Origin: Oxytricha trifallax
Lineage: Eukaryota > Ciliophora > Spirotrichea > Sporadotrichida > Oxytrichidae
Reading direction: 5' to 3'
Assembly: GCA_000711775.1 (NCBI GenBank)
Contig: ARYC01017699.1
Location: 1 to 64,000 of the forward strand
DNA: 64,000 nt
Shown: positions 49,470-61,764 of the stretch, piece after piece
How the letters are laid out: each line of letters begins with the position of its first letter
Position numbering within the stretch: position 1 is the stretch's first letter
Translations under genes and position numbers: made by a program
Notes under the pieces: model-generated
What the model was told of the DNA's origin: nothing
The model's input: the letters and a program-made list of their open reading frames with translations, nothing else
Databases searched by the model: none

Positions 49470-52020
49470 TAATTTAATTGGCATTAGTGTTCAATTAACT
49501 ATATTACTAATAACTTTATCAAATATTTAATTTGCATAATTTCATTAATTTTATAACAATTTAAGAGATAATTCTGAAAATAACAAAAAAAGAAATCAAA
49601 TATATGATTTAGATATGATCAGATATTTAAATATATTATATAAATAATAAAGATTTCGGAATTATTATAAATAAATATTAAATGAAAGGAAGAGCTAAAT
49701 AAAATAATGTTTTATCCAATATTGAAAGTCAATATATACAAACTTTGATTTAATTAAAATTGAATATTTAAATATTTAATTAACGCATAAATTAATTGTC
49801 ATGTTATTTTTAATTTAAATATGTTAATCTTTACATAATAACTGCTATAATTTAAGCAATAAATTTGAAAAACTATTTATTTTTAAAATGATATAGTAAA
49901 CAAACAAAGAAAATTAAATAACATGCATTATCTAGATTCAATGCTTTATATTAAACTACTAGATATATTTTGAATATGACTCCGAGTTATATAAAACCTA
50001 TTTAAATGTTGCCTTAAAGTAGTAGAGGGAACTTACGAGGCCTCAAAGCCCAAAAATTAACAGGTTAAAGTGGCTCTAAATGTTCATAAACTATGTTTTT
50101 AATAAAATTAGGTAAAATCAGGCTAACAATAACGTATTCATGATTGGCTAAAGCAGATATGTAATATATTAGGGTCAGGAAATTGGACAGATATGTTTAT
50201 ATTAATAAGTGAATTCTTTAGAATAAATATAAATCATTATTACAAATTTGTATTAATTTAAACAAATTATAGATTAAAGTCTTATATAAGGAAGATAAGA
50301 AGGTTGATTTCATGTTCTCTCAAAATGTCGAATTATTAAGTGAACTAAATACATTATCAATTTACAGTTCTGAAGCACTACCTCCATATGCAAACCCATT
50401 TTAAGTCACCCTTTAAATTACCCATTTTATATTGCTCACGAGTGTGAGATATTTTATTCATGCAAAACTAGGCTGCAACCGCTTCTCAGATCTTTCATTC
50501 TAATAGAAAATCCATTTTTATAGAAAATTCTAATATATTTATTTTTATTTTAATTATTGTAGGAATAGAGAGTATAATGAAGCCAGGGTTTAGAGATTTT
50601 TTCCAAAAACATAACTGAATTTAATTAATAATTAAATAATTTTAATTTAATTTAATTTCCCCAAATCAAATGTGGATAGCGCATTAAAAATGAGACGGTG
50701 GTTGTTATTTTTATAATGAATTTATCTCTTCACTCAAGCGAGAAAAATCCCTTTTACTATTTTTTGTAGTTAGCTCAAAATCAAAATATCTCAGGAATTT
50801 TGCAAATAGCAGAGTCCAGCTAAAATTGCGATATCTACCATAGAATCTATTTATATTTGAATTTTGAGTAACTTTGGAAATGATAACTGCCATGATTTTA
50901 ATATTTAATTAATTTAATTAAAATTTATTTTCCCAAATCGATTGTATTCCTACAATAATCATAATCATGATACTAGGTGTGTTTAATCTTTATCACGTTT
51001 CTTCAAATAATACTGTTCTACTGCACTTCTCTGAGTTATTAAAAATTGTAATTATTGGTAATACTAAATCAAAAACTTGGACTCTTTGATTTATATATCT
51101 CACACTATAATTATTTATTTTATTGTTACCTCTCTCATAGTCAGCAAATTCAAAATCGTTATCATTGTCTTAATAACCTTATTCTTCTTTCCTCTACTAG
51201 TCATTAATCGATGCCAATATCTAGCACTTATTTATATACATTGAACGATTTTTCTTTATTTTAGATAGTTGAAATTTAATACTTTATTTTTTTAAAATAT
51301 AAATCTATATTTCTCCATATATTTTAAGAATATTGCTTTAGTAATTCTTTAGTTTTTTTAATTATTGCGCATGTAAATTTAAGTTATATTACATTATTGA
51401 TAATAATATTTAATCTTCCTTCTATCCAAAGCGTCTAATTAATTAATATTTAAACTTCTCAGTTTTGCGGTAGATCAATAATATTAAGCTATAGTAAATA
51501 ATTTCCCAACTTTGTCAATTCTTTTTTGATTCCTTAATCTTAAATTATCTATCTTAATTAATTATTTTTTTATGTGTTTTTATGCTAAATAATTTTATAA
51601 TAAAAACTCATCACATGTTTTCATTTTACAATTTGTTACCTTACTTAATCTAAAGTTCTTAAGTCAATGATATTAGCTATTAATATAGTAAACTAATAAT
51701 ATTTATAAATTATCAAGAAAATCCTTATTCACTATATTTTGGCTATTTTAAAATATAAATTATATTTTACAGTAAGTGTAATGCTATGGGGTACATTAAA
51801 TATTATGAATAACTAAGGACTAGTATAATCGAAATTGTAATTTATCAAAAATCTTATTTTTTTGTGCTTTCAACATTTATGACTAAACATCAAGATTTTT
51901 ATTGAATAGAGAAAATACGATAGGCTATGATATGAGAAAACTTCTTCAAAAATCTTAGATCTGTGAAAGACATAATTAGCTTCTTTAAATAAATGAGCAT
52001 TCATTTTTAATCTCTGCTAA
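49470..52020. other. AT-rich DNA, no supported gene
   Basis: Contains repeat copy 2 at 50406-50475. I see no supported frame. Confidence 0.4.
50406..50475 (+). repeat. repeat pair, copy 2
   Basis: Partner of 22819-22895. It contains a small hairpin CTCAC-gagt-GTGAG around 50435-50448. Confidence 0.45.
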
Positions 52021-52029
52021 TAGCAGAAG

Positions 52030-52454
52030 GCAACTCTGATTCAGCTGAAACCCAGTTGACTCTAATATTTTTGAAAGTTTTCAGTTTGATGAAAAAGACT
52101 TCCTTTAAGTCTTCATATCTTGAGATTTTTTATTTTATAAACTACGAAGAGCTTGCTGTCTAAAAGGCATTCTCGTAGAAAAATCAAATATAGGATGCCT
52201 TGAATTAATGAAGTAAGTGAATTTTTACTAGTTAGAAATATATTTATCTGTGCTTGTCTTTGTTTTTTAAGCAAGTCAATCGAGTTCGTTGTTGCAGCAA
52301 TTTAGAAAAGTAGGCTATATAAAAGATTTAATTAAAGATAAAATAAAATAGGAAAGAGAATACCTCAATCATTCTATGAATTTAAAGCAATATTTGAAGA
52401 CTACAGAATGGGAAATACAGAGAGAAATGATAATGAGATATTTTGATATGTGAG
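52030..52454 (+). other. coding-like stretch, plus strand
   Basis: The first part gives SDSAETQLTLIFLKVFSLMK and FKSSYLEIFYFINYEELAV; SYLEI recalls kinesin motors, but nothing else supports that. The second part, in another frame, gives FRKVGYIKDLIKDKIKQERE and NLKQYLKTTEWEIQREMIMR before TGA at about 52452. It is possibly coiled coil. Confidence 0.24.
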
Positions 52455-53899
52455 GTAAGAGTCTTGACAAAGACATTAAGTGATATACTTAAATATAAAG
52501 TAAAAATATTATAATAAATATCACTAGCTATAACTCCTCTATATGTATTTTGTTTTAATGCTTTAAACTGTAAATTAAAATTTTTAACATATCTTATGCT
52601 ATCAATAGAAAATTAAATCAATTACTAGAATGCTCTGAAATTTTATTAATGTCCTTTATTTGAGAGAATTTTAATGAAATGGAAGCAGAACATAAGAAGG
52701 ACTATCAAAAATCTCGGTATTATTTAGTAGTTGTTTATTTTGGTGATAAGTAAAAAAGATTAATTAGTAGGGATTTAAATTTTAATTCTAATTTAATCGT
52801 TTAAGTGTACTTTTCTTTTTCTTAATAATTTATCCTTTAATGAATGATCCTTGCTGATACTCTCATTTGTGGCAATTTCAAACCCTCTATAGGAGACTTA
52901 TAATTGTCTCTTGAACTAGCCCATAATCTTTTAATTAACCGAAAAGGATTGAGAACGATATCATCTAAAAGATGATTTTGAAATTATTGTGAATAGCTAA
53001 AATTAGATTGTTGTTCCGATTCATCTTAAGTTCTAGTATTTGCTTAAGTTTGGTTTATATCAGATTAGTTACCGACCAAAATTATTTGCATTTTATTTTG
53101 TTTTCAGATAGATTCTTACATGTTACAAAACAGAAAAATATCTACTATAAGTATAATATGAAAAGCTTACACCTAGGTTGTGATTAGTAAGATTTCCTTC
53201 TTATTCGCGTTTAATTTTCCAATAAAGTATTTAGTGGATCTCAAATAGAATAGATCAAGGAGGGTGTCATTGCACTTTCAATATCTAGCATTTAAAGATT
53301 AATTTCATGAGAGCTGCTCGAATTATACAAATCGAGATGCCTTATAATATCTATAAAATAATTTCTATTCAAGTGCAAATTTCTCTTGAATTAACTTGAG
53401 GATATTTAATTCAATATCTTAACACAATAAAACAGATAAGCCTTTTTTCAATTATAAACTCATTATATATCGAGACTCTTCCAAGCAGGTTTCTATATTA
53501 TAATTGTTAGTTTGAGGTTTATAAACTATTATCACATGTATTCTTAGTTTTTGGTAATTCACTTTTTCTTGATAAAACTAATTTACTTTAAAGGGTAATA
53601 AAAATAGCAAAACTATAGAATAATATTATTTTATATTAAAAAAATTATATTTTGATGATAGATATTTTAGATATGAGAGATAGATATTGTTATTTTTTTA
53701 CATTTCATTTTTCATATAAAATCCCATAAAAATAATGTTAGAAAATCTTTCGAATAAAATATTAATCAACTTGAAACAAAATGCTTTTATACAAACTAAA
53801 TCACTTGTCAATCAAATTTTGGATCTTATTTATCATGGTAAGAATTCTATTCTCTTATAATCTTTGACAGCCCTCCAATTTAATCTTTGATTCATTCAG

Positions 53900-55020
53900 A
53901 CTTTGTATCTCTTGCTAGTGGCACTACTTAAACTCAGCAATTTTACTATTGGTCAAGCAGCTTGATAACTTTTCAAGGATGAAGATGAGAGTATTAAGAT
54001 TGTAGCTGAAGATTGCTTGAAATTCATCGAACACTTGCAACTGTCTGCCTTCATTTCTAGATATCAGTGCTGAGGATATTAGTTTGGACCAGTTAGGCTG
54101 CCTATTGAATTCATTAGTTTAGTCTTCACGAATTACTGCTCATTTACTGGTTTAGCAGCTTAATCTTTGAGTTTAAGGATAGGATTAGCGCCAAATGACA
54201 AGCGGTGAATACTAATTCTTTTCATTCCTGTGAAGCCTGGAAATCAATAATGACCGTCTCATATGCAAGCATAGCTTCTTCATCTCTCTGATCTCAGTAA
54301 GTAATTGCTGACGGTCTGCAGCTTTTTCACGAGTCTGCCTCATCAACTGAGTCTTCTTATGAACTCCTTCTTGAGAGTTTCAGCGTTATCCTTGAATCTG
54401 ATCTTGGAGTCTCTGGCATTCAATGCAGTGCCCATCAAAGCTGCATCAGTAGCAGCTTCTCTGTATTCATCTTTCCGAAATCGAAAGGAAATTTATGCTC
54501 TTGATGTTCTCTTCTTATAGAGTTTGGGTTTGCTTTCTGCTTTCCTGAAATGTGTGCTTCTAGAACTATCGCTTGATCCTCTAAGCTGATTATTTTGGAG
54601 ATTTTTGGGGCCCTTGCGGAATTATTCACTCGTCCTCTTTTTTGAATGTGCTAGCATTCCATATGATTAGAGACGATTCCTTGATTAATATCTAGACTAG
54701 ATGCTTTCGTTGGTTATGCTTAGCCATGTCTTTGATGTTGAGATAGCTCACTTCATGCAATCAAGAGAGGAAATCAAGATTATTGGTCTCGCACTCCATT
54801 TGATCTTTTTCACCAATGACCAGAATGTACCACTTCCATCAGCCTTCGCTAAGGCACCTAGATAGCACTCCTATTTTACGAGGCCTGAATTATCATCAGA
54901 TTTGATGCCTATGATCATCTGGAAGATGTATCTCCTTTTCTTCAGGTTGGTATAGACAAACTTGGGGAACTTGTAGAAAATATTTCTCTTATTTACCCAT
55001 CTAGTATTCTTTTGACAAAA
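53900..55020 (-). pseudogene. GC-richer coding island, minus strand, several frames
   Basis: Reading right to left: RNIFYKFPKFVYTNLKKRRY, KSDDNSGLVKQECYLGALA and KADGSGTFWSLVKKIKW (55010-54790), EVSYLNIKDMAKHNQRKHLV, then RGSSDSSRSTHFRKAESKPK, LYKKRTSRAQISFRFRKDEY and REAATDAALMGTALNARDSK (54590-54400), QLMRQTREKAADRQQLLTEI, and finally SIHRLSFGANPILKLKDQAA. GC is about 42%, well above the flanks. Frame changes separate the blocks. A basic cluster suggests nuclear or nucleic-acid binding, but no family is recognised. Confidence 0.45.
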
Positions 55021-55142
55021 GAATAAGTATTATAAAAGCATAAAATAGTTAGTTATAAGGTGGTTTATAAATTATTAATTAACATTTTATTCATAGTATT
55101 TCTTAAAATTCTTTTGTTTAAATCACTGTTTTAAAAAATTCA

Positions 55143-55680
55143 ACTTTTGTAGGAATTGAACCCTTCAAAAAATATTTAATAGTCAGTATGTTATACCAAC
55201 TGAACTATTAATCAACTTTTCTGTTTTACTTTCATTGTTCCCATTTATATATGGTTGGAGTAATTTTAAAAACCTCTCTAAATTAAAGTCATGATGATTG
55301 CAGATTCACTTCTTAATGCAATAGAATAACTCAGATAAAAAAAGAAATTACATTAGCTTATTCCATTTAGGAAAAGAAGAATAAAGTAGAGAATTTGAGA
55401 TTTTCACTGTTGTATCAAAAGAAATCAGAATATAGGATAAGAGAAATGGAAATACCATTTGACAAAGATAGTGAAGAAACCCAATTAAGTTAATCAAATA
55501 GAGAAAGTGAAATTGAAAACAATTAGTATTATAAATTGATTAAGTTTCTAATTATCTAAATTTAAGATTTTAATAATTAAAGTTATTATGGTTTTATTAT
55601 TCTTATTTACAAATTATTTCTTTCACTTTTACATTACCCCCCAAATTCTTCTAAAATTTTACTAATGGGGTTTTATTAAT
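55143..55680 (-). repeat. dispersed repeat copy B: tRNA-like end plus a G4T4 unit
   Basis: The minus strand 55215-55143 has a good D-arm (AGTTCAGTTGGTATAACA), a 7-base anticodon-like loop CTATTAA and a T-arm GGGTTCAATTCC, but the acceptor ends do not pair. At 55657-55680 is TTTTACTAATGGGGTTTTAT with the G4T4 unit. Order and spacing match copy A at 12625-13163. This is probably a tRNA-derived short interspersed element or an IES family. Confidence 0.62.
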
Positions 55681-55689
55681 AGATGATTA

Positions 55690-56215
55690 AATTAATTTAG
55701 TCAACAAAGCACATTTTTTAAATTAATACTAAATTAAAAACATTTAAAACTTTACTGCAGACTTTTGCAAAATAAACTTGTTTTTTATCTGTAGAAATAC
55801 TAATTAAAATAAATATTAATAAATAAATACTTTTTACTTCTTACAAAAATACAAGTCAGATAGTAAATTTATATTTCAAAAATATTTTATGGTAACATGC
55901 TTCCTCTTAAAGTAACATCCTTCAAAGATTCTTTTATTTTTAATAAATAATAATTAATTAATTTATTTAACAATTTATTATTTACTCTTTAAATTAATGC
56001 ATTCTTTTGAAATGAAGTATTTATTTATTTTAATTTAATTTAATAAGTATAATTAGGATACTCAACTGCAAAACAGGATTATATTCATAAATCTGCTGTA
56101 GAGTTCCTAGATTTAAATATTTGTTTTAGTATTAATTTCAAACATTAACTTAGTTTTTTTAATTAAATTATTCATCAATTGTTATATTATTTTAGCTTAA
56201 TGTTTGACATTTTTT
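55690..56215. other. AT-rich DNA, no gene seen
   Basis: Nothing recognised. Confidence 0.45.
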
Positions 56216-56220
56216 CTGTA

Positions 56221-56688
56221 TCAAGATTTTTACTCACTACCAGAGAGGATACGGTTGACATTTTATAGAGAGATGCGATGTTTCTCGTGTTGCTCAATTC
56301 TGCGGGTATTTAATATGTGAGTGACTGATAGAAGGCGATAAGTTTTTCGATCTAAAAGTTGGGCATGTGGAAACTTCTTCTGAACTTACAAGTTCCTTTC
56401 TTACTAGAACTCCTCGTGGTGCTACACAATGTACTCTTAGTGGTCTTCTTCAGCATTTGAATCTTTGCCTCCCTCCCATTTAATCTCCTTCCACTCTTCA
56501 AGGTCTGGTACTGCATAGTCATCGAGTTGTTTAATGAGCTCATGCGTCTTGCTTACTTTATCTATTTGTTCTTCTTCTAACTCACTTTTGCAGTTCTCCT
56601 CCTTTCCAGATAATGAAGAACACAACAGGAAAGAAGCTCTCTTAACATAACAAATTTTGAACACTAGGATTAAGGTTCTCATCATCAT
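56221..56688 (-). CDS. 155-aa acidic protein, unrecognised
   Basis: ATG at 56688, TGA at 56223-56221, with no internal TGA when TAA/TAG are Gln. After a hydrophobic N-terminal stretch it becomes acidic: SGKEENCKSELEEEQIDKV, SKTHELIKQLDDYAVPDLEE, WKEIKWEGGKDSNAEEDHQE, then YIVQHHEEFQQERNLQVQKK and RRIEQHEKHRISLQN. GC is about 41% against AT-rich flanks. The first 30 residues may instead belong to another frame (DSRHQYDDENLNPSVQN), so the N terminus is uncertain. No family is recognised. Confidence 0.5.
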
Positions 56689-56789
56689 ACTGATGTCTTG
56701 AATCTCACATTCTAATGATTGGGCTCATCCTTGTTTCTGTTAGAGCGAGCACCTGAATAGATGATCTAGAAATGGAGATCGACGAGTTC

Positions 56790-58210
56790 AGATTTATTAC
56801 ATGTTTACATGAAATTTATAAGCAAAGAAAAAATTTTATATACATCTATAAAAGTACAGATTTTTACTCAATTAGATTGAGCCAATTTAAAGAACGCAAG
56901 TATAGTCAAGTGGGGAAAATTGATAATAATTTTATTTTGAGATAACACAAGCCTCTTTGATAGAATTTGAGATGCTGACCAATAATATGTGGGGTTTGTA
57001 CCTCATTTATAGATTTATTGCAAAGCTTCATTGTTCACTTTACCTGTTAGTGGATCTACTTTACCTCCTTATTTGAATTAAGCTTGCTTTTTATTAATAG
57101 ATATCTACTATTTTATTAACTAAATTAATAACGGGGTGAATTAAGAAGTAAATCTGCGATGGTTATAGAACCTTCATTATTAGCCATGCAGCTCAAATAC
57201 TCTGTACTGAATTCACTGCGCTTTGCGGTGCATCTTGAAGAGCAACTCACGCCCTCTCAATGAGTGTAATTGACTTTACGTAATTTATTATTTCTCATAA
57301 CTTTCATCATAAAGACTGTGCTATTTTTTCATAATGATGCTTGTTACATTGAAGTAGCAATCTAGCTTTGCTAATTAAGCACTTTTAATTTAAGTGCATT
57401 TTAATTAATTCACGATCACTACACTTGTACTTTTCACAGAGTGCTTAAATACACTATTACTTTTTCATACAAGTGAATCAGACTCTCTTATCTTATTTTA
57501 TTCACTTCTAATTTTTTCTAACTTTGCACTTTATAGGGTCCAATTAGCATGCTATATTATACTGCTGACATTTATTTTAAGGTAAGGTAACTTAATCAAC
57601 CTCAAATCGATTTATTTACTTGCAAAATTCTTAAACTATGAGCTCTAAACTTTTTATTTTCCCCCTTCTTGAGAACTCTATAATAAGAGGCAAATTTTAA
57701 AGATAAAATAATTAGATTACCTAGACTGTAATATAACTCAAGCAAAAAGGTTTAGAATTTCTTAAGAAATGGAATATCATCCAAAAAAGATTAAGTATTA
57801 ATGAGCTTCTAACGGATCCTTTGCAAATTACAACCAACAAATTGCTTCCAAGTATACTTTCCTCCAAGTTTATTGCTTGATTTTGAAGTTAGTGTAATTA
57901 TTTAGTTCAAAGTTCCTTTATTTAAACTGTTCTTTGCTATTTATGACAAATATTTCGTTTTAATTGCAATTTCAATTGAAATTTCCGCAACTTGTTTTGC
58001 CAATTTAGTAATAAATAATGCATGCTTCAGACCTAGTCTATAACTAAAATTCGTAATAAGAAATCAACAGTTCGATTCAACTGTTTTCAATAAGTATAAT
58101 CTCCCATCGCAATTATCGCAGTTTTACTTCTTCCCCTCTCATTCAAGTATATATTCTTTCACTCTCTATAACCTAAGCTTATAATTAAACCCTTCTGTGA
58201 AGCTAATAGC
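56790..58210. other. AT-rich DNA; one tiny candidate ORF
   Basis: A GC-richer patch holds a 34-codon ORF, 57159-57263 (+), reading MVIEPSLLAMQLKYSVLNSL. Otherwise nothing is supported. Confidence 0.25.
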
Positions 58211-58215
58211 TGTGA

Positions 58216-58818
58216 ATGGCCTTCATAAAGTTTCTTCAAGAAAGGGCGATGTTTGTTAAAGATGTTGACCAGAGTGATCTCAAAATTTTGGAACTATTTC
58301 AGCTTTATCAGTCTTCTATTTGCAGTTTTTTTAAAATACATATATCAACTCTTATTAGCAATAACCTAAGTTAGTTCAGTGATGATTGGAATCTAAAGAG
58401 TTCTTTTCATTAAAGCTTGACAAAGCCAATTACATCGATATTATTCTATTTTTTCATAATTAACTTCCAGATTTTTAATCATGCAAAGACTAAAATAACA
58501 ATTATTGGCTAACTAGAACTACTGTTATTACCCTAATTAATTTTACCTCTAAGGAAAAAAAATTCTGATCAACTGATCACCTTGCAAAAAGTATTTCCTC
58601 TGGGTAGTTGTGGCTAGCCTTAAATAAATTCAAAGAATTCATTAGTTATATTTGGTACACTGACGTCTATACAAGGGGCCACAACTTATTTTTTTTAAAA
58701 TTTCTTTGATTCTGATATCTTTTACTCAATTTTGATTGGCTACTTACAAAAAATCTATTCTATATTATATCTAAAAAGGTACCTATATATTCTAAATTGG
58801 ATTAAGGAAAAATATTGA
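58216..58818 (+). CDS. 200-codon candidate ORF, unrecognised
   Basis: ATG 58216 to TGA 58816-58818 with no internal TGA. It begins MAFIKFLQERAMFVKDVDQS and DLKILELFQLYQSSICSFFK, the best part. The remainder is hydrophobic and Ser/Asn-rich. The opposite strand is also open over the right half (see the poly-Gln frame), so strand is uncertain. Confidence 0.28.
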
Positions 58819-59218
58819 CTGCTATTTTTAGTCTTATTCGTAGTTTATTTCTATTTCTTAGTCGCCTCTTCTTAGTTTCTTTTAATTTATTAAATAAAAA
58901 CCTATATTAAAAGTGAAGAGATAATGCTAAACGTAAATAGTTGATTTTTATATGAATAATTTTTTAAATCTTGATCTGTATAGTACTCATATTTATTACA
59001 GGATCTCCTCTTGAATTACCATCGATCGAATTCTAATTAATATTAGTACCTATAAATAAAAGTTAATAAAATTCTTAGCTTTAGTTGTTGATCTTAATCT
59101 AGTTTGATTTTTAATTATTGAACTACTTTGATACTTGAATGATTTTTATAATTAATAATTATTTTTATTTATTTGATTTAATTTCAATCAAGCAACCACT
59201 AGTATCAACGCTAGTATT

Positions 59219-59357
59219 CAAAACCCCAAAACCCTTTCAGTAGTTTGATTGAGTTTTTGATTGATAAAAGTAGACTATTAGTGCATACTTTATTAGGGTT
59301 TTAATAGGGTTTATGTAGGGGTTTAATGTTTAAATGTTAGTAATTTAAGTGAGTATA
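59219..59357. repeat. TBE left terminal inverted repeat
   Basis: 139 bp, inverted relative to 63235-63373 with only two or three differences. It ends inside the transposase start region. Confidence 0.93.
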
Positions 59358-60403
59358 TGCGAGGTTTGGGGTCAGTTTATGACATTGAGTATATAGATTT
59401 ATTGTTTAAGTTGCGTTATAGGTGCGATGATTATAGTGATCAACTCAAACCTATCCTTAATTACACATCTATAGCAAGACTGCTCCATAAATCTCCTGCA
59501 ACTGTGAGGTCTCACTGTCTATTAGCATTGAATTTAAAGAGATAAAAACTTAATTCTAAGCCTAAAGACCTCTTAAACTTTAGCAGCATCATATCGATTA
59601 TATTATTAATGATAAGACTCTTTAATACTGGGCTCACTTCTCTCTGTCCTAGAGAGCTGTGATGTTTCATCGCCAATTTCCTGAGCTTCATATCTCTGCT
59701 TAATCGATAGCTAACATATATAAAAAGAACGGAATATCTTACAAGACAGTCAATCGCAATAAGAGAATGATTGATTTTAATGTTCCATTTATAAGGATAA
59801 TTTAAAATATATATTCGATTAAATGCAGAGGGCATTACTAATAACATTAAGTTCATACACGCTGATGAGGCAGTATTCACGTTTAATACCTTCATATCAA
59901 GGTCTTGGTATAAAAGATATAGCAATATTGAAGTATATGACTAAAAGGTCAACGTGTAAACTCATGCTATTCTCGGTGGAATAAGTGAAGATAGTGGCCT
60001 CGAGACTTATGTTATCCACCCTCGCTCAATAAAGACCGAATAATACATAAAGTTCTTGCAATAACTCAGAGATAAGTACGCCGACTAAGAGATTATTCTG
60101 CTTGTAAATAACTTATCTGTCCATAAAACTAAAGACACAAGGAAGGAATATGAACGGCTAAACATAACACCTGTATTTAATGTTCCCAACAGTCCTCAGT
60201 TCAATGGAATTGAATTATATTGGGGGTTATTGAAAGGCCGCTACAAGAAACTCCTACTCTATCACTTGATGCATGACTTGAAGATAGATACAGTAGATTT
60301 TATTAAGAGTGCTGCTAAGAGAGTCAGCGATGAGAAAGCTAAAGTATGCGCAAGAGAAGAGAGATTTTGTGTATATAAATAAGTTTTAGATTTAAACGAA
60401 TGA
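59357..60403 (+). pseudogene. TBE transposase, frameshifted, second catalytic Asp replaced by Asn
   Basis: Starts MRGLGSVYDIEYIDLLFKL at 59357. A helix-turn-helix-like TSIARLLHKSPATVRSH lies near residue 40. A one-step frameshift near 59580 and at least one more before 59850 separate the N-terminal and catalytic parts. In the catalytic part Asp is present in FIHADEAVF (59864-59866) and Glu in QFNGIELYWG (60212-60214). The middle Asp is Asn in LVNNLSVHK (60107-60109), whereas the copy at 1-947 has FVDNLSVHK. Ends ..DLNE before TGA 60401-60403. The stop lies 6 bp from the stop of the convergent 22-kDa gene. The enzyme should be dead even if the frame were intact. Confidence 0.93.
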
Positions 60404-60409
60404 ATAAGT

Positions 60410-61198
60410 TCACATATTAAATTTGCCCGTAAAAGGATTTGGCTTCTCTTTCTTTTCTTCCTCTTAAGGCTTGCTTGGGCCTATGTTTCTTCTCTTAGTG
60501 CCAGCTCCCGCATCTATGTTCATATCTTCTGGCTTTTATAAATCTTTGAAGAGTCTCTTACTCGATTCATGTTTTACTTGAGACTTTCTCTCTCTGTTTA
60601 ATTTGCTGCGCTCTTTCATCAAGTATATAGCAGTACCAGGTTTTTCTATAATTAGAAAGGCTAAGCTTACTTGAGATGAAAGGATGCTTTTGAAGTTCCT
60701 AGAGCCAGGTCTCGCTGATTTTAATACCTTGCTTCTCTTTTTCATCAGGAGAGATGCTGTAGCGTTTCTTATGAGCTTCTTAAATTGCTTCATTTAAGTA
60801 CTCAGGTTTCAGAGTTCCAAGGACACCAAAGAAAAAGTTTCTCTCTAGCAACTTATTAGAGAGTTGCAACTTTGATGGAAGGTAGAGAGCAACATCTGGA
60901 TCACTCATAGCATCATCATAGAGGTTTGTTACTGAAATTTCAGGGTAGTTAGGTTCTCTGTCATCCTAATTTCATTAGACTTAAAAGCTTTTTTCTCTTC
61001 ACTTAGTAAGGCTTTTAAGAATGAGATTTTAGTTCCCTCCTAAGTCGGCAAGAATAATCCAACTATAATGGGTTTATTAATCTTACTTAAGAACTTACCT
61101 TGCTATACCAAATATTTATATATGTCCTCTTTACTTCGAAATTTTCCTATTAAATCTTGAGATTAAATTCTCTTCATTGCATCATTCATAGACTCCAT
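60410..61198 (-). pseudogene. TBE 22-kDa-type gene, two frameshifts
   Basis: ATG at 61198 starts MESMNDAMKRIQSQDLIGKF. The frame holds through NKPIIVGLFLPTQEGTKISF, shifts by one near 60958 to NYPEISVTNLYDDAMSDPDV, and continues GVLGTLKPEYLNEAIQEAHK and KKRYSISPDEKEKQGIKISE. It shifts again near 60560 to KHESSKRLFKDLQKPEDMN and ends at TGA 60412-60410 after a Lys/Glu/Pro-rich tail. The function of this TBE protein is unknown. Position and strand are as in other TBE elements. Confidence 0.8.
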
Positions 61199-61764
61199 CT
61201 TGCTTCCTCTTTCTAGAAATGTTAATGAAATTTAAATTATGGATATCCATTCTAAGTTTATTAAAATCTTACTACTAAATAGGGAGGACTTAATGGAGGT
61301 CAACCTTTAAAAGATATGCGGAGAAGCATTTAAAAACTTGCTCCAAGTTTCACAGATTGATTTCCATTTTTATCAAACTATCTTCATTAAATTGCTCCTA
61401 ATAATGTTTAATTATTTTAGGAGGTCCTCCAAATTAAGTTTAAACTTCATTAGGAGTTAAATTTTAAGGTTAAAACTTAATTAGGAGCATATTAAATTAA
61501 AAAAATGTTTAATAACTTTACCTCAAAATTAAGTTCAAACTTGATTTGGAGGACCTCCTAGAGAAACAAAACTTCATTAGGAGTATTTTAATTTACTAAA
61601 ACGAATAAAATTCTCATAAAATATGTCATCTTACAGTCTTTTATGGTTGTTTAATTTTCTAACATCTCAGCCGAAAATCTACCAGAGTGTCTTATACTCG
61701 ACTATTAAAGTTTATCAAGGTATATTTTATCATTATTATAATAAAATATATCAGCAAAACTAAA
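61199..61764. promoter_or_regulatory. divergent intergenic region with long inverted repeat
   Basis: This region lies between the starts of the 22-kDa and 57-kDa genes. Inverted copies of AGGAGGTCCTCCAAAT-type sequence occur at 61419-61440 and 61539-61560. Three direct copies of an ACTTMATTAGGAG-like motif are interspersed near 61445-61580. The symmetry suits a shared bidirectional control region or a hairpin, but this is inferred from layout only. Confidence 0.5.

Noticed and set aside
52090..52160. Kinesin motor fragment, from SYLEI
   Set aside because: Only five residues match, and no P-loop, SSRSH or other motor motif is found nearby.
55143..55215. A functional tRNA gene on the minus strand
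   Set aside because: The D and T arms look good, but the acceptor strands do not pair and the anticodon stem is weak. Treated as a tRNA-derived repeat.
59512..59925. 137-aa minus-strand ORF under the standard code
   Set aside because: It is the antisense shadow of the TBE transposase. The plus strand carries the DDE motifs.
60536..60793. 85-aa minus-strand ORF under the standard code
   Set aside because: Most of it is an out-of-frame reading of the TBE 22-kDa gene. Only its last part coincides with the shifted C-terminal frame.
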